This document shows positions 45,496-56,334 of a DNA stretch of 64,000 bases, one piece after another. Under the pieces are notes generated by a model. That model saw only the letters and a program-made list of their open reading frames with translations, was not told where the DNA came from and made no database searches. The DNA lies in assembly GCF_000380105.1 (NCBI RefSeq), contig NZ_KB904526.1, forward strand, positions 1 through 64,000, given 5' to 3'. The DNA comes from Streptococcus orisratti DSM 15617 (lineage in GTDB: Bacteria; Bacillota; Bacilli; Lactobacillales; Streptococcaceae). The translations under genes and the position numbers were made by a program. Position 1 is the stretch's first letter. Every line of letters begins with the position of its first letter.

Positions 45496-47610
45496 ATGGC
45501 TAACAACAACTTTTATGGAAGAGATCCTTTTGGAAATATGGACGACATTTTCAACCAACTCATGGGAAATATGGGAGGCTACAATTCCGAAAATAAACGT
45601 TATTTGATTAACGGACGCGAAGTCACCCCTGAAGAATTTGCGCAATATCGTCAAACTGGTAAATTACCAGGTAATCCAGACATGCAACAAGCATCTGCTG
45701 CTACTGCTCCTAAAGAAGATGGTATTTTGGCAAAACTTGGTACCAACTTGACCGAACAAGCACGCCAAAATGAACTTGACCCAGTCATTGGACGCAACAA
45801 AGAAATCCAAGAAACTGCTGAAATCTTATCACGCCGTACGAAGAACAATCCTGTTCTTGTCGGTGATGCCGGCGTTGGTAAAACTGCGGTTGTTGAAGGT
45901 TTGGCGCAAGCTATTGTCAATGGTGATGTACCTGCGACGATTAAAAATAAAGAAATCATTTCAATTGATATTTCAGGGCTTGAAGCAGGTACGCAATACC
46001 GCGGTAGCTTTGAAGAAAATATTCAAAATTTGGTTAAGGAAGTCAAAGATGCAGGTAATATCATCCTCTTCTTTGATGAAATTCATCAAATTTTAGGTGC
46101 TGGCTCAACCGGTGGTGACTCTGGTTCCAAAGGCTTGGCTGACATTCTTAAACCTGCCCTTTCGCGTGGTGAATTAACTGTGATTGGTGCGACTACACAA
46201 GACGAATATCGTAACACCATTTTGAAAAATGCTGCGCTAGCACGTCGTTTCAATGAAGTTAAGGTTAATGCACCATCTGCACAGGACAGTTTTAATATCC
46301 TCATGGGTATTCGTGATTTGTACGAAAGGCACCACAACGTCATTTTGCCGGATGATGTCTTGAAAGCAGCTGTTGATTTCTCTATCCAATATATTCCACA
46401 GCGTAGCTTGCCAGACAAGGCTATTGATTTAATTGACATGACTGCTGCTCACTTAGCAGCTCAAAATAAGGTCACTGACATTAAGACTTTGGAAAAGGAA
46501 ATTGCTGATCAAAAAGCTAAACAAGAGGCCGCTGCTGCTAAAGAGGATTACGAAACTGCACTCAATGCCAAAGTACGGATTGAAGAATTACAAAAACAAA
46601 TTGATAACCACACAGAGGGTCAAAAAGTAACTGCTACGGTCAATGACGTGGCAGAATCCGTTGAACGTTTAACTGGTGTGCCTGTTTCCAATATGGGCGC
46701 AAGCGACATTGAGCGTTTGAAAGAAATGGCTAGTCGTTTAAAGGGTAAAGTCATCGGTCAAAACGAAGCTGTTGAAGCAGTGTCACGCGCCATCCGTCGT
46801 AACCGTGCTGGTTTTGATGAGGGTAACCGCCCAATCGGTAGCTTTCTTTTCGTGGGTCCAACAGGAGTTGGTAAGACCGAATTGGCTAAACAATTAGCAC
46901 TTGATATGTTTGGTTCCAAAGATTCTATCATTCGTCTGGATATGTCGGAATACAGCGACCGCACTGCCGTTTCTAAATTAATTGGTACTACCGCTGGTTA
47001 TGTTGGCTACGATGATAATAACAATACTCTTACAGAACGTGTTCGCCGCAACCCTTACTCAATCGTGCTTTTAGATGAAATTGAAAAGGCAGACCCTCAA
47101 GTCATCACACTTCTGCTTCAAGTCTTGGATGATGGTCGTCTAACCGATGGTCAAGGTAACACGATTAACTTCAAAAATACGGTTATCATTGCTACATCTA
47201 ATGCTGGATTTGGTAACGAAGCTTTAACTGGTCAAGATGATAAGGATAAGAAAATCATGGATCGTATCGCTCCTTACTTCCGTCCAGAATTTCTCAATCG
47301 TTTCAACGGTATCATCGAATTCTCTCATTTGACTAAGGAAGACTTGAATGAAATTGTCGACCTGATGTTAGATGAAGTCAGCAAGACAATTGCTAAGAAA
47401 GGTATTGATCTTGAAGTCACAGACACTGCCAAAGCCCACTTGATTGAACTAGGGTATGATGAAGCGATGGGGGTTCGTCCACTGCGTCGTGTTATCGAAC
47501 AAGAAATTCGCGATAAAATCACTGACTTCTATCTTGATCACACAGATGTTAAACATCTTAAAGCTGATATTACAGACAATGTCATGGTTATTTCTGAAAA
47601 GCAAAATTAA
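45496..47610 (+). CDS. clpL: ATP-dependent chaperone ClpL
   Basis: The protein is 704 aa, a HSP100/Clp protein with two AAA+ modules. Residues 1-70 hold the ClpL-type N-terminus with [19 protein letters not shown] and [16 protein letters not shown]. Walker A sites are GDAGVGKT (near 120) and GPTGVGKT (near 457). A short coiled middle domain with a UVR-like stretch ([20 protein letters not shown]) lies near residues 350-375. No ClpP-binding tripeptide is evident, so it acts as a disaggregase. AAAAGAGGTAAC precedes the start. The 5' untranslated region is about 145 nt. Confidence 0.96.
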   Translation: MANNNFYGRDPFGNMDDIFNQLMGNMGGYNSENKRYLINGREVTPEEFAQYRQTGKLPGNPDMQQASAATAPKEDGILAKLGTNLTEQARQNELDPVIGRNKEIQETAEILSRRTKNNPVLVGDAGVGKTAVVEGLAQAIVNGDVPATIKNKEIISIDISGLEAGTQYRGSFEENIQNLVKEVKDAGNIILFFDEIHQILGAGSTGGDSGSKGLADILKPALSRGELTVIGATTQDEYRNTILKNAALARRFNEVKVNAPSAQDSFNILMGIRDLYERHHNVILPDDVLKAAVDFSIQYIPQRSLPDKAIDLIDMTAAHLAAQNKVTDIKTLEKEIADQKAKQEAAAAKEDYETALNAKVRIEELQKQIDNHTEGQKVTATVNDVAESVERLTGVPVSNMGASDIERLKEMASRLKGKVIGQNEAVEAVSRAIRRNRAGFDEGNRPIGSFLFVGPTGVGKTELAKQLALDMFGSKDSIIRLDMSEYSDRTAVSKLIGTTAGYVGYDDNNNTLTERVRRNPYSIVLLDEIEKADPQVITLLLQVLDDGRLTDGQGNTINFKNTVIIATSNAGFGNEALTGQDDKDKKIMDRIAPYFRPEFLNRFNGIIEFSHLTKEDLNEIVDLMLDEVSKTIAKKGIDLEVTDTAKAHLIELGYDEAMGVRPLRRVIEQEIRDKITDFYLDHTDVKHLKADITDNVMVISEKQN

Positions 47611-47674
47611 TATATACACAGTAGAATTGATGTTTATCAGAACTTGACACCAAGACAATTTCCCTTAATGATAC

Positions 47675-47712
47675 AAAAAAACTGATTCTCAGACGAGTAT
47701 CAGTTTTTTTAA
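47675..47712 (+). terminator. Terminator of clpL
   Basis: AAAAAACTGAT with CTC pairs with GAG and ATCAGTTTTTTT. It lies 65 nt past the clpL stop. Confidence 0.88.
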
Positions 47713-47874
47713 ATTTTAATTATTGCTACACAAATTGGTATAAAGGGATAATAAGGTGACACCACTGACATATCATTTTGATTTTCTAAAACCATCAAAT
47801 GATGTCAACTCTAATCACTTGTCCCCCTTCTTAGTTGAAGCGATAAGATTTGCTTAGCACTGCTATTTTTCTAC

Positions 47875-48198
47875 CTAGAACACCAGACGTAAGACCGCTA
47901 CGGCTGCAACTCCTATGAGAACTGCCAACATGACATTTTTGCTTTTTGCAACAACTAGAAATGTTGGAGCTACTGCTACCAGTTCAATCCACTTAATTTG
48001 AGGGAGATGCCCTTTTTCAACTGTAAAAATACTAGATAAAATCAAAGCGAAAATAATGGTTATTGGTAGATAACCTAAAAATTTAATAACCTTTGGAGGT
48101 AATTCAGCAAAGCGCACAAGTATATAAGGAAAGACCCTTGGAATCCATGTAACCAACATCGATATGACAATGGCCGCTATAACATATGAACTAATCAT
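47875..48198 (-). CDS. azlD: Branched-chain amino acid exporter small subunit AzlD
   Basis: The protein is about 107 aa from ATG 48198, overlapping the azlC stop; the frame extends to 48216. Four hydrophobic helices and the WIPRVFPYILV and FLGYLPITIIFALILSS stretches are typical of the AzlD family. With AzlC it forms a LIV-E type exporter for branched-chain amino acids and analogues. It is translationally coupled to azlC. Confidence 0.9.
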   Translation of the reverse strand: MISSYVIAAIVISMLVTWIPRVFPYILVRFAELPPKVIKFLGYLPITIIFALILSSIFTVEKGHLPQIKWIELVAVAPTFLVVAKSKNVMLAVLIGVAAVAVLRLVF

Positions 48199-48886
48199 CA
48201 AGCAAAACCCCCACAAAGCATCCTAAGAGTGTCGCAACCAACACCGCTAGAGCACTCGATATGATGACACTAAGTAAAATATAAGAAAGAAAAACCGTCA
48301 CTAAAATCCAAGTAATTTTCTGCCATTTAACCCGCCGAACCATACCTTCCAACTGACTAGAGAATATAGCCACAAACATAGCGATTAATGCAAAATCTAT
48401 CCCAAAGGAATCTGGATTAGGAATGAGACCTCCTAAAACACAACCAATTATAGAAGCAGTTGCCCATGTGAAATAACCTGCAAAATTATTCCCATACATC
48501 CAGATGACTGAAATATCTTTATGACGAATATGCTCCCCTAGTAAAATACCATAACTTTCGTCTGTCATGAAACTTCCAATCAGTAACTGCTGTCCTATGC
48601 TTGCCTTTGGAAAAATCGTTGAGGTGTGCAAATTCATCAAAAAATGCCTCAGGTTGATTAAAAAAATGGTAAGTCCAATGGAAGGTAACGAAGCCTTTGC
48701 CAAAATAAGACCACAAAGAGCAAATTGACCAGAACCAGAATAAACAATAATGCTCATCAAACCAATTTCCAGCGGTGTCAGACCAGACTTTGCTCCCACA
48801 ATTCCCAAAGCCATTCCTATCGATATATATCCAAAAACCGTTGGTGTAGCTGCCTTGACACCATCCCAAAATCCTTTTTCCTGCAT
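48191..48886 (-). CDS. azlC: Branched-chain amino acid exporter large subunit AzlC
   Basis: The protein is 231 aa with seven to eight hydrophobic helices. AzlC features are GYISIGMALGIVGAKSGL, the SGSGQFALCGL motif and FMTDESYGILL. TTCAAGGAGGAACT precedes ATG 48886. It forms a two-component exporter with AzlD. Confidence 0.92.
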   Translation of the reverse strand: MQEKGFWDGVKAATPTVFGYISIGMALGIVGAKSGLTPLEIGLMSIIVYSGSGQFALCGLILAKASLPSIGLTIFLINLRHFLMNLHTSTIFPKASIGQQLLIGSFMTDESYGILLGEHIRHKDISVIWMYGNNFAGYFTWATASIIGCVLGGLIPNPDSFGIDFALIAMFVAIFSSQLEGMVRRVKWQKITWILVTVFLSYILLSVIISSALAVLVATLLGCFVGVLLDD

Positions 48887-49119
48887 AGTTCCTCCTTGAA
48901 TTACCAGAATTTTCCTATATTATAACATAAGTTTAGTACTGCCTACCACTCATTTAAATAGGAGATTCTTTTGTTGTTTTTCTAAATGATGGAGTAACAA
49001 TCCAAAAATTTACCCACTTATTATGTACTGATGCCCTAGATTCGTTGACGATTAAAGAAACTTTTTTAATAGCGGAAACAATAATAAACAAATAACTATG
49101 AAATATTGATAGCTAGTAA

Positions 49120-50133
49120 TCATTCTTCCACTGTTTCAAATGCCAAACTTGGCTTGGCATTTAAGTCAAGGCTTGCAAAGTGTTTTTTTTCATATTCAAT
49201 TGCAGCTGCAAGTGCAATCATCCCCGCATTGTCTCCACAGAGCCGCAAAGGAGGAATAACGACAGTAGTCTCTGTGATTTCTTCTGCCAATCGTTCACGT
49301 AAACCACGATTAGCAGCCACACCTCCAGCTACAACTAATGTCTTAACAGCATAACTTTTAAGTGCCTTTTTAGTTTTGGACATAAGAATATCTAGCACAG
49401 CTGCTTGAAAAGAGGCACACAAATCTTCTTTGACAAGTTTTTTACCTTTTTGTTGGGCATTGTGGCTCAGGTTAATAAAAGCTGATTTGAGTCCAGAAAA
49501 TGAAAATTCCAGATTATCCTCTTTCATCATAGCACGAGGAAAATCATAGACGTCCCGTCCCTTATGTGCTAACTCATCAATTTCTCGGCCTGCTGGATAG
49601 GTCAATCCCATGACACGACCAACCTTATCATAAGCTTCGCCAACTGCGTCATCACGAGTCTCTCCCACAATTTTATAATTGCCAGGTTCAGAGACATAAA
49701 CTAATTCTGTATGACCTCCAGATACTAAAAGCGCTAAAAGTGGATACTCCAACTTCTGAACTTGGCGTGCAGCCATTAAGTGGCCAGCCATGTGATTGAC
49801 AGGAACCAAAGGAAGTTGATTTGCCCAAGCAAAAGCTTTCGCGGCAGCCATTCCCACTAAAAGTGCTCCAACCAAACCAGGACCATAAGTTACCGCCACA
49901 GCATCCAGTTGACTTGCTTCAATCCCTGCTTCCAGCAAAGCATCTTCAATACAAAGTGTAATAACCTCAACATGATGACGACTAGCTACCTCAGGAACAA
50001 CTCCTCCAAAGCGCTTATGACTCTCCACTTGGCTAGCAATAATGTTACTCAGCAGTTCTTTGTCATTCTTTAAAACAGCGACACTTGTTTCATCACATGA
50101 ACTTTCCACTGCCAATATATATCTGTCCTTCAT
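49120..50133 (-). CDS. tsaD: tRNA N6-threonylcarbamoyladenosine transferase TsaD
   Basis: The protein is 337 aa. It transfers threonylcarbamoyl to A37 of ANN-decoding tRNAs, in complex with TsaB and TsaE. It has an ASKHA fold: N-terminal [13 protein letters not shown], metal-binding HMAGHLMAA near residue 111, [12 protein letters not shown] and C-terminal [13 protein letters not shown]. The start follows the rimI stop immediately (TAAATG). TsaB is encoded two genes upstream, so two parts of the complex share the operon. Confidence 0.97.
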   Translation of the reverse strand: MKDRYILAVESSCDETSVAVLKNDKELLSNIIASQVESHKRFGGVVPEVASRHHVEVITLCIEDALLEAGIEASQLDAVAVTYGPGLVGALLVGMAAAKAFAWANQLPLVPVNHMAGHLMAARQVQKLEYPLLALLVSGGHTELVYVSEPGNYKIVGETRDDAVGEAYDKVGRVMGLTYPAGREIDELAHKGRDVYDFPRAMMKEDNLEFSFSGLKSAFINLSHNAQQKGKKLVKEDLCASFQAAVLDILMSKTKKALKSYAVKTLVVAGGVAANRGLRERLAEEITETTVVIPPLRLCGDNAGMIALAAAIEYEKKHFASLDLNAKPSLAFETVEE

Positions 50134-50571
50134 TTACTCGATTCCCTCACGTTTCATGATAATGGCATCTTCAACTGGATCATGGTAGTAATTTTTCCGA
50201 TGTCCGATTGCATTAAAGCCATTTTTTTGGTACAAGGCTTGTGCAGCATTGTTGGATGCTCTCACCTCAAGAAAAATCGGAAAATCAACCTCATTGAGGA
50301 AAGCCATGAGCTGCGCTCCCAGACCTTGTCCCTGATAGCTTTTTTTTACCGCTATATTCGTGATTTCCAACTCTCCTACTAACTGCTGTACCGATATAAA
50401 ACCAACAACTTGCGTCTCAACTTCTACAAAAAAATAATCAACGTTGCTTTGTTGCATGTCTGCTAAAATCTGTTTTTCTGACCAAGGTGATTTGGCATAA
50501 ACATCTGACAAAATATCATAGACAGCTACAACATTTTCTTCCAATGTCCGCATATCATACCCGTTTAACAT
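50134..50571 (-). CDS. rimI: Ribosomal-protein-alanine N-acetyltransferase RimI
   Basis: The protein is about 145 aa, a GNAT enzyme acetylating the N-terminus of ribosomal protein S18. Motif A is TNIAVKKSYQGQGLGAQLMA, followed by FLEVRASNNAAQALYQKNGF. The start is uncertain: ATG at 50592, 50571 or 50553 all overlap or abut the tsaB end at 50555. I place it at 50571, which has AGG at a workable distance. The gene sits between tsaB and tsaD, its usual place in Firmicutes. Confidence 0.9.
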   Translation of the reverse strand: MLNGYDMRTLEENVVAVYDILSDVYAKSPWSEKQILADMQQSNVDYFFVEVETQVVGFISVQQLVGELEITNIAVKKSYQGQGLGAQLMAFLNEVDFPIFLEVRASNNAAQALYQKNGFNAIGHRKNYYHDPVEDAIIMKREGIE

Positions 50572-51244
50572 AGTCAGCCTGTGAATCTTCATGATGGTCT
50601 TTCAACCAATTTTCTTCAGCCTCAACTCGTTTAAGATAGTTTGGAACAAAGGCATTCACATCTACCGCAGGTAAAGTTTGACCTAGTTTGCCAATTTCGT
50701 ATGCTGATGGTAATGTTTGGATAACTGTTGCCTGCGGAAGGTGTTCTTCAATTTGAGTTCGAAAACTTTCCACTTCTCCAACAAAGGTCACTTTTTCTTG
50801 GAGTTTCAAACTTTCTAGAACATCCGTAAGAGCTAAATGTCTGTCTGGTTCAACCGCTCTGCCATTGTCATAAAAACCAGCATAAACATTATTGCGTCTA
50901 GCATCTATAATAGGAACGACCAATCCGGATTTTTTAGCAGGTGCTGCGAGAGCATAGAGACTTGATACTCCGACCAAATCAATCTTGAGGCTGTAAGCAA
51001 GAGTCTTGGCTGTTGCTACTGCGATGCGGAGCCCTGTATAAGAACCTGGACCCTGAGCAACCACAATGCGCTGCAAATCACTAGGCTGCATATCAACTGA
51101 GTGCATTAAAAAATCAATAGTGGGCATGAGGCTGATACTATGATTCTTTTTTATATTAAGCGTAACTTCTGCTAATAATTCTTCTCCATCTAAGATTGCA
51201 AGTGACAATGACTTACATGAAGTATCAAAGGCTAAAACTTTCAT
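50555..51244 (-). CDS. tsaB: tRNA threonylcarbamoyladenosine biosynthesis protein TsaB
   Basis: The protein is 229 aa from ATG 51244, supported by AGAAGGAAACAAG; the open frame extends to 51403 without a better start. This ASKHA-fold partner of TsaD has VLAFDTSCKSLSLAIL at the N-terminus and VAQGPGSYTGLRIAVATAKT near residue 68. It is the first gene of tsaB-rimI-tsaD, divergent from rpoY-rnjA. Confidence 0.95.
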   Translation of the reverse strand: MKVLAFDTSCKSLSLAILDGEELLAEVTLNIKKNHSISLMPTIDFLMHSVDMQPSDLQRIVVAQGPGSYTGLRIAVATAKTLAYSLKIDLVGVSSLYALAAPAKKSGLVVPIIDARRNNVYAGFYDNGRAVEPDRHLALTDVLESLKLQEKVTFVGEVESFRTQIEEHLPQATVIQTLPSAYEIGKLGQTLPAVDVNAFVPNYLKRVEAEENWLKDHHEDSQADYVKRV

Positions 51245-51332
51245 CTTGTTTCCTTCTGATTTGAAATTTCTTTTCCAATTATAACATAAAAAAACATCCG
51301 ATACATGACTGATGTTCAATAAGACTCTAGAG

Positions 51333-51362
51333 TTAGACGAAAAAAGGTTTCTATGGTATAAT
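51333..51362 (+). promoter_or_regulatory. rpoY-rnjA promoter
   Basis: TTAGAC (51333-51338), 18 nt and TATAAT (51357-51362) lie about 130 nt upstream of rpoY in the divergent region. Confidence 0.65.
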
Positions 51363-51494
51363 TGAAATAATTGTAACGAATCAAAGTAAAATCTATTACT
51401 CATAAAATTTCATAAACGATGGCCGATTGAAATACGTTTAATCTGGCAGACTTTTTGTAGTTATGATTTTACTTGTCATAAAGAAAGGAATCCT

Positions 51495-51725
51495 ATGATT
51501 TACAAAGTTTTTTATCAAGAAACAAAAACACGTAGCCCACGTCGTGAACAGACAAAAGCGCTCTATCTCGACATTGATGCCACTGATGAACTTGAGGGAC
51601 GCATTAAGGCGCGTAAACTCGTTGAAGAAAAGACTGCCTACAACATTGAGTTTATTGAACTCCTCTCAGACAAACACCTCGAATATGAAAAAGAATCAGG
51701 TGTTTTCGCCCTAACGGAGTTATAA
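51495..51725 (+). CDS. rpoY: RNA polymerase epsilon subunit
   Basis: The protein is 76 aa, the usual length. RpoY is a small Gram-positive RNA polymerase subunit that binds near the secondary channel and resembles the phage protein Gp2. The start [20 protein letters not shown] is highly characteristic. AAGAAAGGAATCCT precedes ATG 51495. It lies 1 nt upstream of rnjA, a linkage conserved in streptococci. Confidence 0.94.
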   Translation: MIYKVFYQETKTRSPRREQTKALYLDIDATDELEGRIKARKLVEEKTAYNIEFIELLSDKHLEYEKESGVFALTEL

Positions 51726-51726
51726 T

Positions 51727-53406
51727 ATGAGCAATATCAATCTTAAACCTGAAGAAGTTGGGGTTTATGCGATTGGTGGCCTTGGTGAAATCGGAAAAAA
51801 TACCTATGGAATTGAATACAAAGATGAAATCATCATAGTTGATGCCGGTATCAAATTTCCAGAAGATGATTTGTTAGGTATTGACTATGTTATCCCTGAC
51901 TATTCTTACATCGTTGAAAATCTTGACCGCGTGAAAGCTTTGGTTATTACTCACGGACACGAAGATCATATCGGCGGTATCCCATTTCTTCTGAAACAAG
52001 CCAATGTTCCCATCTATGCAGGACCACTTGCTCTTGCTCTAATCAAAGGCAAACTGGAAGAACACGGCCTCTTGCGTGAAGCTAAGCTATATGAAATCAA
52101 TGCTAATACCGAGCTGACCTTCAAGAACCTCAGTGTTACTTTCTTCCGTACAACTCACTCTATTCCAGAACCCTTGGGAATTGTTATCCATACTCCTCAA
52201 GGTAAAGTTGTCTGCACAGGAGACTTCAAATTTGACTGGACCCCTGTTGGCGAGCCAGCTGACATTCATCGCATGGCTGCTCTGGGAGAAGAAGGTGTTC
52301 TTTGCTTACTCTCAGACTCAACCAATGCCGAAGTACCAACTTTTACAAATTCCGAAAAAGTTGTCGGTCAGTCTATTATGAAGATTATCGAAGGTATTCA
52401 TGGACGTATTATCTTTGCTTCTTTCGCTTCCAATATCTTCCGCCTTCAACAGGCTGCTGAGGCTGCTGTTAAGACAGGCCGTAAGATTGCTGTTTTTGGA
52501 CGTTCCATGGAAAAAGCCATCGTTAATGGAGTTGAACTCGGTTATATCAAGGTTCCAAAAGGCACCTTTATTGATGCCAGTGAATTGAAAAATTACCATG
52601 CGAGCGAAATTTTGATTATGTGTACTGGCTCTCAAGGAGAGTCGATGGCTGCCTTAGCTCGTATTGCTAACGGGACTCACCGTCAAGTTACCCTACAGCC
52701 CGGTGACACGGTTATCTTTTCATCAAGTCCAATTCCAGGTAATACAACCAGTGTCAACAAACTTATCAACACCATTCAAGAAGCTGGTGTTGAGGTTATT
52801 CATGGTAAGGTTAATAATATCCATACTTCTGGACACGGTGGTCAACAAGAACAAAAACTGATGCTTCGCCTCATGAAACCAAAATTCTTCATGCCTGTCC
52901 ATGGGGAATACCGTATGCAAAAAGTCCACGCTGGTTTGGCTGTTGATACTGGTGTTCCTAAAGAAAATATCTTTATCATGGAAAATGGTGATGTTCTTGC
53001 GCTCACTAAGGATACCGCTCGTCGCGCTGGTCATTTCAATGCCCAAGATATCTACGTTGATGGCAATGGTATTGGTGACATAGGTGCCGCTGTCCTCCGC
53101 GATCGTCGTGATCTATCTGAAGATGGTGTCGTCTTAGCTGTAGCAACTGTTGACTTTGAGTCACAGATGATTTTGGCAGGACCTGACATCCTCAGTCGTG
53201 GCTTCATCTATATGCGTGAATCTGGAGATTTAATTCGTGAAAGCCAACGCATTCTTTTCAACGCTATTCGAATCGCCCTGAAAAACAAAGATGCCAGCAT
53301 TCAAACAGTTAATGGTGCTATAGTCAACGCTTTGCGTCCTTTCCTCTACGAAAAGACAGAGCGAGAACCTATCATTATCCCAATGATACTGACCCCTGAT
53401 AAATAA
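51727..53406 (+). CDS. rnjA: Ribonuclease J1
   Basis: The protein is 559 aa. This metallo-beta-lactamase/beta-CASP nuclease has 5'-to-3' exonuclease and endonuclease activity in mRNA decay and rRNA maturation. The zinc ligands are visible in [11 protein letters not shown] near residue 77, [11 protein letters not shown] and the C-terminal VHGEYRM. The beta-CASP stretch SSSPIPGNT is present. It is co-transcribed with rpoY and ends in a bidirectional terminator. Confidence 0.97.
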   Translation: MSNINLKPEEVGVYAIGGLGEIGKNTYGIEYKDEIIIVDAGIKFPEDDLLGIDYVIPDYSYIVENLDRVKALVITHGHEDHIGGIPFLLKQANVPIYAGPLALALIKGKLEEHGLLREAKLYEINANTELTFKNLSVTFFRTTHSIPEPLGIVIHTPQGKVVCTGDFKFDWTPVGEPADIHRMAALGEEGVLCLLSDSTNAEVPTFTNSEKVVGQSIMKIIEGIHGRIIFASFASNIFRLQQAAEAAVKTGRKIAVFGRSMEKAIVNGVELGYIKVPKGTFIDASELKNYHASEILIMCTGSQGESMAALARIANGTHRQVTLQPGDTVIFSSSPIPGNTTSVNKLINTIQEAGVEVIHGKVNNIHTSGHGGQQEQKLMLRLMKPKFFMPVHGEYRMQKVHAGLAVDTGVPKENIFIMENGDVLALTKDTARRAGHFNAQDIYVDGNGIGDIGAAVLRDRRDLSEDGVVLAVATVDFESQMILAGPDILSRGFIYMRESGDLIRESQRILFNAIRIALKNKDASIQTVNGAIVNALRPFLYEKTEREPIIIPMILTPDK

Positions 53407-53447
53407 AAAAAGCAGGAGATAAGTTTTCTTATCTCACTGCTTTTTTA
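53404..53447. terminator. Bidirectional terminator between rnjA and the EamA gene
   Basis: AAAAAAGCAG and GAGATAAG pair with CTTATCTC and CTGCTTTTTT across a TTTT loop. It serves convergent genes on both strands. Confidence 0.93.
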
Positions 53448-53450
53448 TAC

Positions 53451-54365
53451 TCAAAGCTGACTATTTTTATTGACTGCTAGCAAATCTTTGAGTGAAATGA
53501 GGAGTACGGCTGCAAAAATGAAAATCATTCCTAGAATATCAATGACGTAAAAAACTTCTTTCATCAAGAGAACTGTCAAAAGTACCGAAGCTATGGGCTC
53601 AACTGCAGCTAAAAGACTGCCTTTTACTGGACCAACAATACTAGTGCCTTTCAGAAAGGCTGTGTAAGCAAACACGGTCCCAACGCCTATCATCCCAACA
53701 TAAGCTAAAAGATTATTTCCAATTCCTAAAGCAATATCGTACCGCCAAGCCTGTGTAAAAATTGGGAAAACAATTCCTCCCATGAGCATACCAAGACCAA
53801 TAACTAAAATACTTCCCCACTCATGAATCAGTTTGACTGGAATGATGATGTAAGCCGCGTAAGTAACCGCTGAAAAGAGCCCCCAAAATAAACCAACCGG
53901 AGTGATAGCTAAATTACCTAACTGACCATGAGTAGCTATGATAAAAGTTCCCAAAACAGCTAGGATAATAGATAGCAATTCAACCATTGTCGGCGCTGTG
54001 CGATTTTTCAAACAAACCAAAACCAAAATTAAGATAGGGGTCACATACTGCAAGACCGTTGCCGTTCCAGCATTAGTATGCTGAATAGCTTGCAAATAGG
54101 CAAACTGATTGAGAACTAGCCCAAACAGGCTAAACAAGAATGTTCCTAGAAGAAGAGATCTATTTGTCAAAGCTTTTTGCAATTGGTTAGGCTGTTTAAT
54201 TACGAGAATAGTAAGTAAGATGAGCCCTGCTATCAATAGCCTAAGACTAGTAAGGAGATTGATATGGACTCCATATGACATTAAATATTGTCCGCTAACT
54301 CCTGAAATTCCCCAAGCACAGCCCGCAATAATGACCAAGAGACTGCCTTTTAAATTTTTTGACAT
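53451..54365 (-). CDS. EamA-family (DMT superfamily) transporter
   Basis: The protein is 304 aa with ten hydrophobic helices arranged as two EamA repeats, beginning SLLVIIAGCAWGISGVSGQY and, in the second half, TPVGLFWGLFSAVTYAAYII. Members export amino acids or other metabolites or drugs, so the substrate is unknown. AAAAGGAG lies upstream of ATG 54365. It is apparently monocistronic. Confidence 0.88.
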   Translation of the reverse strand: MSKNLKGSLLVIIAGCAWGISGVSGQYLMSYGVHINLLTSLRLLIAGLILLTILVIKQPNQLQKALTNRSLLLGTFLFSLFGLVLNQFAYLQAIQHTNAGTATVLQYVTPILILVLVCLKNRTAPTMVELLSIILAVLGTFIIATHGQLGNLAITPVGLFWGLFSAVTYAAYIIIPVKLIHEWGSILVIGLGMLMGGIVFPIFTQAWRYDIALGIGNNLLAYVGMIGVGTVFAYTAFLKGTSIVGPVKGSLLAAVEPIASVLLTVLLMKEVFYVIDILGMIFIFAAVLLISLKDLLAVNKNSQL

Positions 54366-54785
54366 TTCGTTAAACTCCTTTTGTAAACTCCTTTCATTTT
54401 ATCATACAAAATTTGCTTTGGAGAAAAAATCTTCATATTCTTTTTCCCAGAATAGTTGGAGCAATAATTTATATCAATCCAAGAAGCAAATGGACAACCA
54501 AACCTATTACTTTCAAAAGTATTTCTATAAGTAAATCCTAAAAAGTTTTTACGTACCAATCAGTTTAACGGTTCTCCACAAGTAACTAGCTCTATCATTT
54601 CGTTACCAAAATTGAGACGTCTATCACTAACATTAACTGGGGATGAGGCATCTCTTTCAAAAGGAGACATAACTACTCAAAAAGGCTCTACAATTTCTGA
54701 AGTTAATTTTCCAACTTTAGAAATTAAAGAGTCTTTCATTAAAACAATTCACTGTATGCCACACAAATTACTGCTAAGGATATTT
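54366..54785. other. Spacer with a possible + strand gene remnant
   Basis: From 54531 the + strand is open up to the BOX-like element. It reads RTNQFNGSPQVTSSIISLPK and then TGDEASLSKGDITTQKG, with no ATG start or ribosome binding site. A TTG at 54612 is a conceivable start. The frame runs into the repeat, so it may be a gene cut short by it. The family is not recognised. Confidence 0.3.
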
Positions 54786-54889
54786 ATACTCTTCGAAAAT
54801 CAAAATTATCCGTTGTCAACTTGCCTTGATGAACTCAAGTTCCATCGTCGGCTTCGTTTCCTAGGCTACTTTTGATTTTCATTGAGTAT
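54786..54889. repeat. BOX-like intergenic repeat, copy 3 (104 bp)
   Basis: It has the same length and ends as copy 2, with a few substitutions. Its right terminus GAGTAT overlaps the first base of the gatB stop codon, so the element forms the immediate 3' end of the gatCAB transcript. The pairing of its ends could act as a terminator or mRNA stabiliser. Confidence 0.9.
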
Positions 54890-56334
54890 TAGTCGTTTTC
54901 TTTCAACTTCGCCAACTCTTGTGCTAAAAGTTTTAAGGCAACTTGCGGATTGGCTTGGCCTTTTGTTGCTTTCATAAGAAATCCTGTGAAGGCTTTGTCA
55001 GCATTACGTTTTCCAGACTTGAAGTCAGCGACAGCCGCTTCATTGTCTGCAAAGACTTGGTGAATAATTGGAATAAGCACATCAGGATCTGAGATTTGTA
55101 CCAGACCAGCCTTTTCGACAAATTCACGGGCACCCCCACCATTTTTGGCCAAATGAACAAAAACTTTTTTAGCAATTTTAGAGGAGATGGTACCATCTTC
55201 GATAATGGCAATCATTTCAACCAAGTTTTCTGGTGTCAGCTGGATTTGATCCAAGGTCTTGCTCTCAGCATTTAAGAACTGCGCCACTTCTCCCTGCAAC
55301 CAGTTAGAAACCTGTTTAGCATCACCTCCAAGGGCAACCGCTTTTTCAAAGAAATCAGACGTTACTTTTGTTGATGTCAACTGACCAGCATCATAGGCTG
55401 ACAACCCAAGCTCTGAAATATAGCGGGCACGGCGGTCTTTCGGAAATTCTGGTAAACTAGTACGAACTTCTTCAATCCATTCACCAGACACTTCAAACAA
55501 TGGCAAATCTGGCTCTGGGAAGTAACGGTAGTCAGCAGCGCCTTCCTTGACACGCATCAAAATAGTAGCCTTGTTTGCTTCATCATAGCGGCGAGTTTCT
55601 TGACGAATTTGCCCACCAGCACGCAGAATCTTTTCTTGACGTGCCACTTCATATTCAAGCCCTTTACGGACATTTGAGAAAGAATTGAGATTTTTCAGTT
55701 CAGTCTTAACACCAAATGCTTCTTGACCGTACGGACGAAGGGAAATGTTGGCATCAACACGCATAGACCCCTCTTCCATCTTGACATCAGAGATGCCTGT
55801 GTACTGGATGACTTCCTTAAGTGCGGTTAAGTAAGCATAGGCTTCTTCGGGACTGCGCATGTCAGCGTCAGATACAATTTCAATCAAAGGTACCCCTTGA
55901 CGATTGAGGTCAACGTAAGAATAACCGTCGGTTCCGTGCGTATTTTTCCCAGCATCTTCTTCCAAATGAGCGCGTTCAATGCCAATTTTCTTAGTTGAAC
56001 CATCTTCCAATTCAATTTCAATCCAGCCATCGTAGCCAATAGGCTCATCAAATTGTGAAATTTGGTAGGCTTTTGGATTATCAGGATAGAAATAATTCTT
56101 TCGGTCAAAGTGCATGTGCTGATGGATGTCCATATTAAGTGCCAACGCAGCTTTGATTCCCGCATCAATAACACCTTTGTTCATGACTGGTAGAACACCT
56201 GGAAAAGACCAATCAATAACGTTAGTATTAGCATTTTGATCATTACCGAAATGGGCTGATGTTGGTGAGAAAATTTTGGAATTAGTGTTCAACTCAACGT
56301 GAACTTCAAGTCCGATAATTGTTTCAAAGTTCAT
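54889..56334 (-). CDS. gatB: Aspartyl/glutamyl-tRNA amidotransferase subunit B
   Basis: The protein is 481 aa. It is the kinase/tRNA-binding subunit that activates Glu-tRNA(Gln) or Asp-tRNA(Asn) for amidation. It begins [20 protein letters not shown] and carries [19 protein letters not shown] and [12 protein letters not shown]. The C-terminal YqeY-like tail domain is complete. It shares one nucleotide with the gatA stop. A BOX-like repeat starts at its stop codon. Confidence 0.97.
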   Translation of the reverse strand: MNFETIIGLEVHVELNTNSKIFSPTSAHFGNDQNANTNVIDWSFPGVLPVMNKGVIDAGIKAALALNMDIHQHMHFDRKNYFYPDNPKAYQISQFDEPIGYDGWIEIELEDGSTKKIGIERAHLEEDAGKNTHGTDGYSYVDLNRQGVPLIEIVSDADMRSPEEAYAYLTALKEVIQYTGISDVKMEEGSMRVDANISLRPYGQEAFGVKTELKNLNSFSNVRKGLEYEVARQEKILRAGGQIRQETRRYDEANKATILMRVKEGAADYRYFPEPDLPLFEVSGEWIEEVRTSLPEFPKDRRARYISELGLSAYDAGQLTSTKVTSDFFEKAVALGGDAKQVSNWLQGEVAQFLNAESKTLDQIQLTPENLVEMIAIIEDGTISSKIAKKVFVHLAKNGGGAREFVEKAGLVQISDPDVLIPIIHQVFADNEAAVADFKSGKRNADKAFTGFLMKATKGQANPQVALKLLAQELAKLKEND

